Shown: positions 17,983 through 27,043 of the stretch, one piece after another
How the letters are laid out: each line of letters starts with the position of its first letter
Position numbering within the stretch: position 1 is the first letter of the stretch
NCBI RefSeq assembly: GCF_000425045.1
Contig: NZ_AULA01000005.1
Coordinates: 1 to 64,000 of the forward strand
DNA: 64,000 nucleotides
Reading direction: 5' to 3'
Source: Acidaminococcus intestini DSM 21505
GTDB taxonomy: Bacteria; Bacillota; Negativicutes; Acidaminococcales; Acidaminococcaceae
Notes under the pieces: model-generated
What the model was told of the DNA's origin: nothing
Database searches by the model: none
What the model saw: only the letters and a program-made list of their open reading frames with translations
Position numbers and translations under genes: made by a program

Positions 17983-18556
17983 AGAGCAAGAAACCCTTTT
18001 TGAAAAATGCCGGACCTATCGGCGCTTTTTGCAGAAACCGCTTCCCGAAGGACTTCTTTCCTATTTGGTGGGAATTGCCCATAAAAGGAGCTGCGGCCGG
18101 AATGGACAGGTGCTGTCCTTTTATGCAGCGGTTTCTTCAAAGGCCCTTGCCGCTCTTTTGCCCCATCTTCATTGGGCTGCGGCCCTGCCTAAGGAAATCG
18201 GTACGCCTCAAAAAGAGGAGGAACCGGTGGCCCTCATTTTTTTGGTACGCCCCAAGGACGCTTCCCCCATCAGCTTGATCGATGCAGGCATTGCTGTTGA
18301 TTCTATGGCGTACTGTGCTATGTGTGAAGGCGTCGGGTCGGCAATCCTCGCTGCCCTTGATCGGGCAGCTATCCAGGGGATTCTGGGCCTTGAAAAGGAT
18401 CAGGAGGTCTTTCTTTGTCTTGCCCTTGGCTATCCAGCCCACAAGAGCACCGTGGTCCCTGTACCGGAAAGCGGAACCCTTGATTATTATGTGGATGAAA
18501 AAAGGAATTATTTTGTTCCCAAAAAGAACCTGTCCGATGTCATGACGGTTCTTTAG
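17972..18556 (+). CDS. Nitroreductase-family protein
   Basis: A 194-aa flavin-dependent oxidoreductase-like protein. The start MTRKEQETLFEKCRTYRRF has the RTYRRF element that binds FMN phosphate in this superfamily. The middle segment DAGIAVDSMAYCAMCEGVGS and the end LGYPAHKS fit small nitroreductase-like enzymes. The substrate is unknown. The ATG overlaps the end of zur by 11 nt, so it is part of the zinc-repressed unit; this may mean a role under zinc limitation, or simple read-through. A terminator follows. Confidence 0.8.
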   Translation: MTRKEQETLFEKCRTYRRFLQKPLPEGLLSYLVGIAHKRSCGRNGQVLSFYAAVSSKALAALLPHLHWAAALPKEIGTPQKEEEPVALIFLVRPKDASPISLIDAGIAVDSMAYCAMCEGVGSAILAALDRAAIQGILGLEKDQEVFLCLALGYPAHKSTVVPVPESGTLDYYVDEKRNYFVPKKNLSDVMTVL

Positions 18557-18572
18557 AAGGTTGGAAGCAAAA

Positions 18573-18618
18573 AAGCTGTCTCATTCATCGGATTTTTCGA
18601 TGGATAGGGACAGCCTTT
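18573..18618. terminator. Bidirectional terminator between nitroreductase and LysR genes
   Basis: AAAGCTGTCTCATTCATCGG pairs imperfectly with CGATGGATAGGGACAGCCTTT across an ATTTTT loop. It has A- and T-rich flanks and serves convergent genes. Confidence 0.72.
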
Positions 18619-18667
18619 CTGTATTTGTCGTTAAATACAGAATTTTTTATAATAATGGTGCCAAAGT

Positions 18668-19537
18668 TTACTCTTTGATGCCGAATTTTTGGTTCATGAA
18701 ATCAACAAAGAGCTTGCTGCTTTCAACTAGCTGGTAATTTTTTCGGTAATACATCCACGTGTCACGCAGGAGAGGCGTTCCCCGCTGTGTGGTCAGTGCT
18801 GTCATGGACAGCTCCGGCATTTCCTGACCGCAGCTTTTGGACAGGATGGTGACTCCTAGGCCTTGACGGACCATCTTGAGACATGTATCCATGGCATCTG
18901 TTTCAATGGTGATGCGGGGCGGCTCTTTGTAATGCGCGTACCACCAATCGTCCATGACCAGCTGCAGGGCTGGATCGGTGATATAATGGACAAAGGGCAG
19001 GTGGGGCAGTTTCTTGAGATCAATGGGATCCCTGCTGAAGACACAGAGGGGATCACGGAGCAGCCTTTTTTTGTGCTCTGACCAATTGTGTTCGCCGCGA
19101 ATGATGCAGACATGGAATCTGCCTTCGAGAAAATCCTTGTAACGGTTCGTACTAAAGCCGCTTTTGAGGGAGATGTCGATGGCAGGGTACTTTTTCTTGA
19201 ACTCGCTCAAAAGGCTTGGCATGTGGTACTTGGCAAATACGTTGGAGCAGGCGATGGAAAGGGAACCAAAGGCTTTTCCCACGGGTTTTGCAAGGGCGCT
19301 GCGGATTTTTTGATAGCGTTCATCCGCTTCGTTGACGTATTGGACCAGCATCTCCCCCTGACTGGTAAAAAGGATCCCTCGGGGCTGGCGGATGAAAAGC
19401 TGGCAGCCGAATTCTGCTTCGAGCCGTTTTAACCGGTCACTGATGGCGGGCTGGGAAATAAAGAGTTTTTTTGCCGTATGGGTAATGTTCTGTTCCTCAT
19501 AAAGGGTCTTGATAAGAAGGAAATCCTTATCATCCAT
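18668..19537 (-). CDS. LysR-family transcription regulator
   Basis: A 289-aa LysR regulator. Residues 1-60 hold the helix-turn-helix (NITHTAKKLFISQPAISDRL, then KRLEAEFGCQLFIRQPRGI). Residues about 90-289 are a periplasmic-binding-like effector domain. I chose the ATG preceded by AGGAGGTGGACC; an in-frame upstream extension of about 60 residues lacks support. It is divergent from a CitMHS-type transporter gene and is probably its regulator, with a carboxylate as likely inducer. The 228-nt intergenic region is AT-rich, but I could not place a LysR box with confidence. Confidence 0.9.
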   Translation of the reverse strand: MDDKDFLLIKTLYEEQNITHTAKKLFISQPAISDRLKRLEAEFGCQLFIRQPRGILFTSQGEMLVQYVNEADERYQKIRSALAKPVGKAFGSLSIACSNVFAKYHMPSLLSEFKKKYPAIDISLKSGFSTNRYKDFLEGRFHVCIIRGEHNWSEHKKRLLRDPLCVFSRDPIDLKKLPHLPFVHYITDPALQLVMDDWWYAHYKEPPRITIETDAMDTCLKMVRQGLGVTILSKSCGQEMPELSMTALTTQRGTPLLRDTWMYYRKNYQLVESSKLFVDFMNQKFGIKE

Positions 19538-19765
19538 GAGGGTCCACCTCCTAAGGTAGTAGATTTCATTTTCCTTTATGGAAAACCGTGTCGAAATATA
19601 GGGAAAGCTAATTTCATTATATAGCGGACCTTTCAAAAAATAAATACAGATCCTTCGTAAAAAGATAAGGAAGCCTTGCTTCTTATCAGATACAGCGAGC
19701 TGCCGTCCGTGGCTCTGCATCAGGAAGCAAGGAAGTGCTTCCTCAAAGAGAAAGGAGAATGAATT

Positions 19766-21088
19766 ATGCTGTTAGGTTTGGTTGGGTTTGCGATGATTTT
19801 TCTCGTCGTCTACCTTCTCATTTCAGGGAAGGTCAGTCCTATGGTCATCTTTGTAGCTGTGCCTTTTGTGGCAGCCCTCATCTGTGGCTTTACGCCAGCT
19901 CAGATTTTTGAATTCATGAAGAAAGGGGTTACGACGACCATGAGTACGGCCGTCCTTTTCCTCTTTTCCATCGTTTACTTCAGCATCATGAATGATGTGG
20001 GGCTGTTTGATCCTTTGGTGAATTTTCTTGTCAAACGAGCAGGAAACAACATCGTCCTTGTGACCATGGCAACGGGCATCATTGCTACGGTTGCCCATTT
20101 GGACGGAACCACGGCAGGAACCATGCTTATTACGGTTCCCGCTGTCCTGCCCATCTACAAAAAGCTTCATATCCGTCCAGTTGTGATTTGCTGCATCATT
20201 GCCGCCGCTATCAGTATCATGAACCTTGTCCCTTGGGGAGGACCGACCGCTCGTACAGCCATCGTGACAGGGCGCGACGTGAACGCCATTTGGCAGGAAC
20301 TGCTGCCGCTACAAGGTCTTGGCATTATCCTGATTCTTGCTTTTTCTGCTTACCTGGGCATGCTTGAAAAGGCGCGCGGCGCCGGCATCAACCCGACGGG
20401 CAAAGCGGCTGAACTTACAGAAGATCTTAATTCCGATGATGGCGGCCACGGAGAGACGGACAGCATGAAGCGCCCCGAACTTGTCTGGATCAATGCCCTT
20501 GTTACGGTCGGTGTCATCCTGCTTATGTGCCTGACGAAGATTCCTCTTTATGGAGCCTTCATGATTGGCCTTGCCTTTGCCCTTGCCATCAACTTTAAAG
20601 GCGCCAAGGCCCAGGCAAAAGCCGTTTCCAACCACGCGGCTGCCGCCCTGTCGACGCCGATGATCCTTTTGACGACAGGGGTCTTTATTGGCGTCCTCAA
20701 GAATACGAAGATGATGGATGCCATGGCAAACATGCTCATTGGTATTATGCCTCAGGCCATAGGGTCTCATCTGCCGATTTTCATTGGCGCCTTGTCGGGT
20801 CCCATCGGCATGATGCTGGGCACGGACTCTTTCTTCTTTGGGTTCATGCCCCTCGTCTTGGGTGTCGGTGAAAAATTTGCCGCCAGTGCTCATGACATTG
20901 CCATGGCCATGCTCATTGGCAAGGATTTTACCATCCTTGTCACGCCCCATAACGCGACGACATTCCTTCTTTGCGGTCTTGCCGGTGTCAGCATCAAAGA
21001 ACATTTGAAGTTCTGCACGCCTTATCTGTGGATCCTTAGCTGGATCACGCTGGCAGTCGCGGCCCTTATCGGAATCGTTGGCATCTGA
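19766..21088 (+). CDS. CitMHS-family transporter (citrate or related carboxylate)
   Basis: A 440-aa protein with about twelve membrane segments. It has the CitMHS-like motif AHLDGTTAGTMLITVPAVLP (about residues 110-130) and MNLVPWGGPTARTA (about 152-165), matching transporters that carry metal-citrate complexes with protons. A polar loop near residues 205-240 separates the halves. The ribosome site AAAGGAG precedes the ATG. The divergent LysR gene suggests substrate-induced expression. The exact substrate is not determined; citrate is the family's best-known one. Confidence 0.83.
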   Translation: MLLGLVGFAMIFLVVYLLISGKVSPMVIFVAVPFVAALICGFTPAQIFEFMKKGVTTTMSTAVLFLFSIVYFSIMNDVGLFDPLVNFLVKRAGNNIVLVTMATGIIATVAHLDGTTAGTMLITVPAVLPIYKKLHIRPVVICCIIAAAISIMNLVPWGGPTARTAIVTGRDVNAIWQELLPLQGLGIILILAFSAYLGMLEKARGAGINPTGKAAELTEDLNSDDGGHGETDSMKRPELVWINALVTVGVILLMCLTKIPLYGAFMIGLAFALAINFKGAKAQAKAVSNHAAAALSTPMILLTTGVFIGVLKNTKMMDAMANMLIGIMPQAIGSHLPIFIGALSGPIGMMLGTDSFFFGFMPLVLGVGEKFAASAHDIAMAMLIGKDFTILVTPHNATTFLLCGLAGVSIKEHLKFCTPYLWILSWITLAVAALIGIVGI

Positions 21089-21213
21089 CCGTGAATCTGT
21101 CAAATGCGAAAACTGGATCCGTAATCGTCAGGCAATCTTGAAAAGATGCTAAAAAATCTAGTTGGAAGTACGAGAGATTACGGCTGGTTTATCCGTGACA
21201 AATAGACTCTGCT

Positions 21214-21259
21214 ACAAATAGGCCCATCCGGTTCAATTGAATCGGATGGGCCTATTTGT
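21214..21259. repeat. 46-bp near-perfect palindrome
   Basis: The two 23-base halves (ACAAATAGGCCCATCCGGTT... and its mirror) differ from perfect inverted symmetry at one position, which would form a G-U pair in RNA. There is no T run on either side, so it is not a standard intrinsic terminator. It is about 125 nt after the CitMHS gene stop and about 65 nt beyond the 3' end of the opposing lysine-rich gene. Confidence 0.88.
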
Positions 21260-21324
21260 ATGGGGCCGATGATTTTACATCCCCTATTTTTCATTTCCTC
21301 TGACGCGGCCTGGTTTATTCCCCA

Positions 21325-21720
21325 TCAGATGCGGCCATACAGGGTGGGGCGCTTGTCAGATGCGTTATCGTTGGGGCGCTTGTTATCTTTGCTGCGGTCA
21401 TTTTGCTTGTCTTTCTTATCAAAGCGCTTGCTGTCTTTCTGGTTTTCCTTTTTGGGTGCTTTCTTCTTGTCTTTCAATGTGTCCTTGCGGCGTTCTGCTT
21501 CTTTTTTTGGAGCCTTTTTGACCTTTTTATTCGGGGTCTTTTCTTTGGCTTGCGGTGCGCGCCGATCTTCACCCTGCTGCATGGCGGCGGGACGATTGGG
21601 ATCAAAGGCAGCAGCTTCGGCTGTCTGCATCATGCCAGCACCCATGGTTACGGCCATGCCCATGACCAAGAGGGCAGCTACATTTTTGGAAACGGTTTTC
21701 TTTACTTGCATCATATCCAT
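21325..21720 (-). CDS. Lysine-rich exported protein, function unknown
   Basis: A 131-aa protein. The first 35 or so residues form a signal peptide (VAALLVMGMAVTMGAGMMQT, then AEAAA). The mature part is extremely basic and of low complexity: runs such as KTPNKKVKKAPKKEAERRK and DKKKAPKKENQKDSKRFDKK, with almost no hydrophobic residues, so it is probably disordered. It ends DKRPTLYGRI. The ribosome site TAAGGAGG supports the start. Possible roles include binding nucleic acid or anionic envelope polymers, but nothing in the sequence decides this. Confidence 0.72.
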   Translation of the reverse strand: MDMMQVKKTVSKNVAALLVMGMAVTMGAGMMQTAEAAAFDPNRPAAMQQGEDRRAPQAKEKTPNKKVKKAPKKEAERRKDTLKDKKKAPKKENQKDSKRFDKKDKQNDRSKDNKRPNDNASDKRPTLYGRI

Positions 21721-21946
21721 GATAGGGACCTCCTTATGCGGGGATGACTGTATGACTCCCCTGCTGTGCTACGAGTATAGGTACCTTACATGAAAGTCAC
21801 ATGAAAATTTGGCGTATTTTTTCTTTTTTCTTCTCAAGGAGAGCGAGGCGCTTCTTTCTTTTCCTTCTTAAATACGATACAATAATAATGAAAAAACAAT
21901 CAAAACCATTCGGAAATGATACGTCTTAGGGAAAAGGAGTCCAAGC

Positions 21947-22258
21947 ATGCTGGAATTGATGTTTACCCTGGCTTTGGGAATTATTCTGGGGCTTTCGGGC
22001 CGCATGACAAGTTCGGTCAGTCACGCCCTTGGCGTGATTACGAAGATCTGCCTTTTTATCATGATTTTTTGCCTGGCTGCCAAGATTGGCTGTGATGAAG
22101 CCGTCATCAAGGTCTTGCCCCTCATTGGGCGCAATGCCTTCTTCCTTTGTTTTGGCGGCATAGCAGGTTCTTTCTGTCTCATGGCCCTCGTCGGATGGCT
22201 TCATCGGGAAGCTTTTACTCGCCTTCTGTCAGAAGGTGAAAGGAGGCAAAACTCATGA
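21947..22258 (+). CDS. LysO-type exporter, N-terminal-half protein
   Basis: A 103-aa membrane protein with about three hydrophobic segments, matching the N-terminal part of the LysO (DUF340) family whose E. coli member exports lysine. Motifs: GLSGRMTSSVSHALGVITK and CLAAKIGCDEAVI. In E. coli the protein is a single chain; here the two halves are separate genes joined by an ATGA overlap, an arrangement I recall in other Firmicutes. AAAAGGAG precedes the ATG. It should act with the next gene product. Confidence 0.75.
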   Translation: MLELMFTLALGIILGLSGRMTSSVSHALGVITKICLFIMIFCLAAKIGCDEAVIKVLPLIGRNAFFLCFGGIAGSFCLMALVGWLHREAFTRLLSEGERRQNS

Positions 22259-22878
22259 TTGGGATCATTTTTTCTGCCCTTTTTCTCGGTTTTTTTACAG
22301 GGCGATTTTTCCTTGCGCCGATAGCCAAACCCCTTCTTGATACCATTCTCATGACGGCTCTTGCCGTCATGGTTTTTTGTGCCGGTGCTGATATTGGCAG
22401 CAGCCGTCAGATTGTACGCCGCTTTCTTACGGTTAAGACCTTGGGCCTGTCCCTTCTCGTCCTTCTGGCAACGAATGTGGGCAGTCTTGGCGGCGGGTTG
22501 ATCATGGGGTATCTTATGGGAGTGCCTTTTCGGGATGCCCTACTCGTGAGTGCTGGCATGGGATGGTACAGCCTGTCTTCCGTCCTGCTCAGTGCCGCTG
22601 TGGGTACTGAAACGGGGACGCTAGCCTTTCTTGCCAATGCCCTGCGGGAACTGCTGACCATCCTTGGTATTCCGCTTCTTGCCCGTTTCTGCCATTTACC
22701 CCTTGTCGTTGTCGGAGGCGCGACGAGCATGGATTCAACGATGCCCATCCTGCTCCAGTGTGCTGGACGCCCGGCGGCGATTTTGGGCTTTGTCAATGGA
22801 TTCCTTCTTTCTTTGGAGATTCCCCTTCTTTTTGCTTTTCTGCTCTCACCGACAGTCAGCGCTTTCCTCAATCGATAA
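22255..22878 (+). CDS. LysO-type exporter, C-terminal-half protein
   Basis: A 207-aa membrane protein with about six segments, matching the C-terminal LysO domain. The family core GMGWYSLSSVLLSAAVGTET (about residues 100-120) is present, followed by LANALRELLTILGIPLLAR and GGATSMDSTMPILL. It is translationally coupled to the preceding half. The substrate is probably a basic amino acid such as lysine by family knowledge, not shown here. Confidence 0.8.
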   Translation: MIGIIFSALFLGFFTGRFFLAPIAKPLLDTILMTALAVMVFCAGADIGSSRQIVRRFLTVKTLGLSLLVLLATNVGSLGGGLIMGYLMGVPFRDALLVSAGMGWYSLSSVLLSAAVGTETGTLAFLANALRELLTILGIPLLARFCHLPLVVVGGATSMDSTMPILLQCAGRPAAILGFVNGFLLSLEIPLLFAFLLSPTVSAFLNR

Positions 22879-22890
22879 GGAGTTTTTCAT

Positions 22891-23310
22891 ATGTATGTCA
22901 TTCCCGCTTTCTTTTTCTTGATGGAATTGATATTTCTTTTTCATTACCGTAAGATCTATTACTATCACCAATGGCTTCCTAATTTATGGCGGAAGCGGAC
23001 CCAAGGGGTTCGGCTGATCATCCTGTCGAGGGATATCATCCTCTATCTGTTTCTGTCCCTTGTCCGGATGCTGTACCTTCTTTATGCCATTTATATCGTC
23101 CTTTTTACCCCTTATTGGCAGCCGGGCTGCATGCTGCTTTTTTTAAGTGCCATGCCCCAGCTTGCCGTGGCCTTTCGCATTGACGGACTTACGGAAAAGG
23201 ACCGGACGACAGGGCTTGTTTATCCCACCCGCTTATTTCAGGCCGTCATGAGTGGATTCGTTCTTTTTATTCTTGGTCAATTTGCTTTGGGCACGACAGT
23301 GTACTTATAA
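22891..23310 (+). CDS. Small membrane protein, function unknown
   Basis: A 139-aa protein with about four hydrophobic segments (residues 1-16, 47-70, 74-92, 118-135) and basic connecting loops, e.g. WLPNLWRKRTQGVRL. It begins 12 nt after the LysO-type pair and has an AAGGAG ribosome site, so it is probably in the same transcript. No family is recognised and no catalytic motif is visible. Confidence 0.62.
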   Translation: MYVIPAFFFLMELIFLFHYRKIYYYHQWLPNLWRKRTQGVRLIILSRDIILYLFLSLVRMLYLLYAIYIVLFTPYWQPGCMLLFLSAMPQLAVAFRIDGLTEKDRTTGLVYPTRLFQAVMSGFVLFILGQFALGTTVYL

Positions 23311-23407
23311 AATGGACAAAAGTCTATAAAATAAGAACAAAATGATGATTATGTAAAGAATGATAAGATGATTTTTTTAAAAATACTATTTTTATGTATA
23401 AAATATG

Positions 23408-23435
23408 TTGACAAAAATGTGATGTTGTATATAAT
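23408..23435 (+). promoter_or_regulatory. Promoter of the liv operon
   Basis: TTGACA and TATAAT separated by 16 nt in a strongly AT-rich stretch, about 130 nt before the first start codon. The leader contains no structure that I recognise. Confidence 0.78.
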
Positions 23436-23564
23436 AGGTTATATCTTGTTTGGCCGGTCATAGACGAATAAGGGAAAAACTCACGGAGAGCGGTGGAAGA
23501 CAAGGAATCCGGCCCAGTTTCCCTCAAGGTTGCCAGCAAGGATCAAACAACGGAGGTGTTTATT

Positions 23565-24740
23565 ATGAAATCATGGAAAAAAGTGGTGGGTGCTGTGTGC
23601 ATGACCACACTGGTCGCAGCTGCCGTGGCAGGCTGCGGCAAATCGGGCGGTAAGTCAGGCGGAGGAGATACCATTAAGGTCGGCGCCCTATTCGAATTGA
23701 CCGGCAACGTTGCAAACTATGGGACATCCACCCTCAATGGGTTCAAGATGGCTGTTGATGAAGTCAATGCCAAGGGTGGTGTAAACGGTAAGAAAATCGA
23801 GGTTGTCCAAGCGGATAACAAGTCGGAGCCTTCCGAATCGGGCAATGCCGCGACAAAGCTTGTTACGCAGGATAAGGTTGTAGCGGTTGTCGGACCGGCG
23901 ACTTCCGGTTCTGTTGCAGCGGCAGAGCCAATCCTGACGGCCAATAAGACGCCTCTTATTGCACCGTGTGCAACGGCTCCCGCCATTACCCTTGGTAAGG
24001 ACGGCAAGGCCAAACCCTATGTCTTCCGTGCCTGCTTCATTGACCCGTACCAAGGCAAGATCATGGCTGAATTTGCGGCAAAGGATCTGAAGCTCAAGAA
24101 AATTGCAATCCTGAATGATTCTTCCAGTGACTATTCCAAGGGACTGGCTGAAGTCTTCGAAAAGACGTTTACGGAAAATGGCGGTCAGATTGTGGCCAAG
24201 GAAGCGTTCCTGTCCAAGGACGTTGACTTCAAAGCCGCCCTCACCAAGCTGAAAGCTGCAAACCCCGATGCCCTCTACATCCCGGGTTACTATGAAGAAG
24301 TTTCCAAGATCATCAAGCAGGCTCGTGAAGTCGGGATTACCACCCCGCTCTTAGGGTCCGATGGCTGGGATTCCCCGAAACTGGTTGAAATCGCCGGCAA
24401 GGAAAGTACGGACAAGACTTACTTCACCAGTGCCTATACTGCACAGGATAAGGATCCTGGCGTCCAGAAGTTCATCAATTCCTATAAGGAAAAATATGGC
24501 AAGGTTCCTGATGTTTTTGCCCTTCAAGGCTACAATGCCGGTCTGGTCCTCTTCCATGCACTGGAAGAAACCAAAGGTGAAGGCGGGACGAAGCTGGCGG
24601 AAGCCATTGCTAAGACCAAGGACCTCCAAGTTGCCAATGGGAAATTCTCCTATGATGAACATCATAATCCGATCACGACGGCCCTGATCCTTGAACTCAA
24701 GGACGGCGTCCAGACCCTCGTGAAGAAAATCAACGGATAA
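23565..24740 (+). CDS. livK: Branched-chain amino-acid ABC transporter binding protein
   Basis: A 391-aa lipoprotein of the LivK/Leu-binding type. The signal peptide ends with lipobox VAGC at about residue 23. The mature protein starts DTIKVGALFELTGNVANYGT and shows GVNGKKIEVVQADNKSEPS and VVAVVGPATSGSVAAA, both typical type I periplasmic-fold signatures. The ATG follows GGAGGTGTTTATT. It is followed by a strong terminator-like hairpin before the rest of the operon, so it is probably made in excess over the membrane parts. Confidence 0.92.
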   Translation: MKSWKKVVGAVCMTTLVAAAVAGCGKSGGKSGGGDTIKVGALFELTGNVANYGTSTLNGFKMAVDEVNAKGGVNGKKIEVVQADNKSEPSESGNAATKLVTQDKVVAVVGPATSGSVAAAEPILTANKTPLIAPCATAPAITLGKDGKAKPYVFRACFIDPYQGKIMAEFAAKDLKLKKIAILNDSSSDYSKGLAEVFEKTFTENGGQIVAKEAFLSKDVDFKAALTKLKAANPDALYIPGYYEEVSKIIKQAREVGITTPLLGSDGWDSPKLVEIAGKESTDKTYFTSAYTAQDKDPGVQKFINSYKEKYGKVPDVFALQGYNAGLVLFHALEETKGEGGTKLAEAIAKTKDLQVANGKFSYDEHHNPITTALILELKDGVQTLVKKING

Positions 24741-24793
24741 TCAATATATCTGACAGGGACACAAGCCGTGGGAAGCGCCCATGGAACCCCCTG

Positions 24794-24847
24794 AAAAGCG
24801 GTGTCCCGAAGCCTTAGGCACATGCAGGACTTCGGGACCCGCTTTTT
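24794..24847 (+). terminator. Terminator-like hairpin after livK
   Basis: AAAAGCGGTGTCCCGAAG pairs with CTTCGGGACCCGCTTTTT, leaving a 17-nt loop. It lies between livK and the downstream genes and probably terminates most transcripts there. Confidence 0.8.
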
Positions 24848-24906
24848 ACATAGATAGCCAATGAGTAAAGAAGCAAAGCAAAGCAAGGCTGGATAGAGGG
24901 ATTCCT

Positions 24907-26023
24907 ATGAAAGCAGGAAGGTGGCGTTACAGATGTTGGCAGTGGGACTGGTACTTACCGGTCTTACGACAGGATGTGGCTCCCAAGGGGCCAGGAACAC
25001 CATCAAATTAGGTGGGAACCTTGAAATGACAGGAGAAAGTGCCAGCTATGGGATTTCTTCCCGTAATGGGATCGAGCTTGCTCTCAAGGAACAGAACGAA
25101 AAGGGCGGCGTCCTTGATAAGAAGGTCGAGCTTGTTGTGGCCGATAACAAGTCGGAAGCAACGGAAGCCACCAATGCTATGCAGAAACTGATTCCCCAGG
25201 ACCGCGTCATTGGGGTCATTGGGCCTAATCTTTCAAGTGTGGTCATTGCATCCACCGCCGTGAGCGGGGCGGCAAAGACGGCTGATATTTCGCCCATGGG
25301 AACAAATCCACAAGTGACGGTGGATGGTTTGGGGAAGGTCAAACCCTATAATTTCCGGGCCTGCTTCATCGATCCTTTCCAAGGAACGGTCATGGCGCAC
25401 CTTGCCCTCAATACGCCTAAGGTCAAACGGGCAGCCATCATGATTGACAACTCCTCAGACTATTCAAAGGGCCTTGCCCAGTTCTTCAAGAAGCAGTTTG
25501 AAAAGGGCGGCGGTGAGGTTGTTGCTGAAGAGGTCTATCTCTAGAAGGATACGGACTTCAAGGCGACGCTGACCAAGATCCGTACCCGGCAGCCTGATTT
25601 TCTCTATATTCCTGCTATTATCAAGAAGTGGGGCTCATTGTTCGTCAGGCCCGTGAATTAGGGCTTGATATCTTGATGGGCGGCGACGGCTGGGATTCCC
25701 AGCGTCTTGCGGAAATTGCTCAAGTGGAAAACCTCAACCGCTGCTGCTTTTCCAGTCCCTATTCGGCAGAAGATACGTCTTCCATCAACCAAGCGTTCGT
25801 CGCGGCCTATCAGAAGGAATACAAGGAGCGGCCCGATGTTTTTGCGGCTCTTGCCTATGATTCGGCCAAGCTTTTTCTTAAGGCATTGGAAGAAGCGGGA
25901 AGCGCGGATCCACAGAAAGTCGCCGAAGCTTTGTCCAAGACCAAGGAGATGGCCGGTGTTTCCGGGACTAAGACCTTTGGCGCTGACCATAACCCAATCA
26001 AATCGGCGGTCATCATTGAATGA
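24907..26023 (+). pseudogene. Second LivK-like binding protein, inactivated
   Basis: A close paralog of the preceding livK product, with a lipoprotein start (LTGLTTGCGS), TIKLGGNLEMTGESASYGIS and VIGVIGPNLSSVVIA. It is interrupted by an in-frame TAG at 25542-25544, where the paralog has serine (EEVYL-stop-KDTDFKA against FLSKDVDF). A one-base deletion follows near 25614: adding one G restores IPGYYQEVGLIVRQARE. The start is also doubtful: the ATG at 24907 is out of frame with the body, and only a GTG is available in frame. Two independent lesions make a sequencing error an unlikely explanation. Confidence 0.88.
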
Positions 26024-26131
26024 AAAGAGGGGAAACAAACTTTCCGTGCGAAAGTCGATCCCTGAATGAACGTATCCATCCATAGGGCGGCAGACTTGTT
26101 CTGCCGCTGCCATTATGAAAAAAGGGAGGCC

Positions 26132-27031
26132 ATGTCTATGGAATCTGGTTTTATGCATCAACTGCTGCAGCAGCTTATCAATGGTCTGTCCCTGGGCAGT
26201 ATCTACGCACTGATTGCGCTGGGCTATACCATGATCTATGGAATCTTGAAGCTCATCAATTTTGCCCACGGTGATATCTATATGGTGGGCGCTTATATTG
26301 GGTATATTGCGACAACAGTCTTTCATCTGCCCTTTTTCCCGTCCCTTCTGATTGCGATGGCGGGGGCAGCCCTTGTCGGTATGCTCATTGAACGTGTTGC
26401 TTATCGGCCGATGCGCAATGCACCCCGCATTGCCATCCTCATTACGGCCATTGGCGTATCTTTTTTCCTTGAAAACGGCATGATCCTTCTGGCATCACCG
26501 CAGCCGCGTACGTTTTCTTCGGATTTTGCCGCGTCTGTGTACAATGTCGGGGGGCTTGTGATCAATAGCCAGCAGATCATCATCCTTGGCAGTACCATTG
26601 TCCTCATGCTGGCCCTGACGTATATTGTCAATTATACAAAAATCGGCAAGGCCATGCGTGCTGTTTCCTTTGACGCCGATGCGGCCCGCTTGATGGGCAT
26701 CAATATCGACCGCGTCATCAGCATGACTTTTGCCCTGGGTTCGGCCCTTGCTGCTGCTGGCGGCGTACTGGTTGGGATCTATTATAATTCGATTGATCCT
26801 CTCATGGGGATGGCGCCCGGCATCAAGGCTTTCGTGGCGGCTGTCCTTGGTGGGATTGGAATCATCCCCGGTGCCATGGTGGGCGGCATCATCCTAGGCA
26901 TTGTAGAAGCCCTTGTATCGGGCTTTATCTCCTCGACGTTCCGTGATGCAGCTGCCTTTGCCATCCTCATTTTGATCCTGCTTTACAAACCGCAGGGGCT
27001 CTTTGGCAAGAATATCCGTGAAAAAGTATAA
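26132..27031 (+). CDS. livH: Branched-chain amino-acid ABC transporter permease
   Basis: A 299-aa inner-membrane permease. The start MSMESGFMHQLLQQLINGLS leads into LGSIYALIALGYTMIYGI and KLINFAHGDIYMVGAY, the characteristic LivH N-terminus. The later region AFVAAVLGGIGIIPGAMVGG is the conserved cytoplasmic loop that contacts the ATPases. An AAAGGGAGG site supports the start. It is followed by livM, livG and livF, with 12-nt or overlapping junctions. Confidence 0.94.
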   Translation: MSMESGFMHQLLQQLINGLSLGSIYALIALGYTMIYGILKLINFAHGDIYMVGAYIGYIATTVFHLPFFPSLLIAMAGAALVGMLIERVAYRPMRNAPRIAILITAIGVSFFLENGMILLASPQPRTFSSDFAASVYNVGGLVINSQQIIILGSTIVLMLALTYIVNYTKIGKAMRAVSFDADAARLMGINIDRVISMTFALGSALAAAGGVLVGIYYNSIDPLMGMAPGIKAFVAAVLGGIGIIPGAMVGGIILGIVEALVSGFISSTFRDAAAFAILILILLYKPQGLFGKNIREKV

Positions 27032-27043
27032 GGAGGTGGCACG

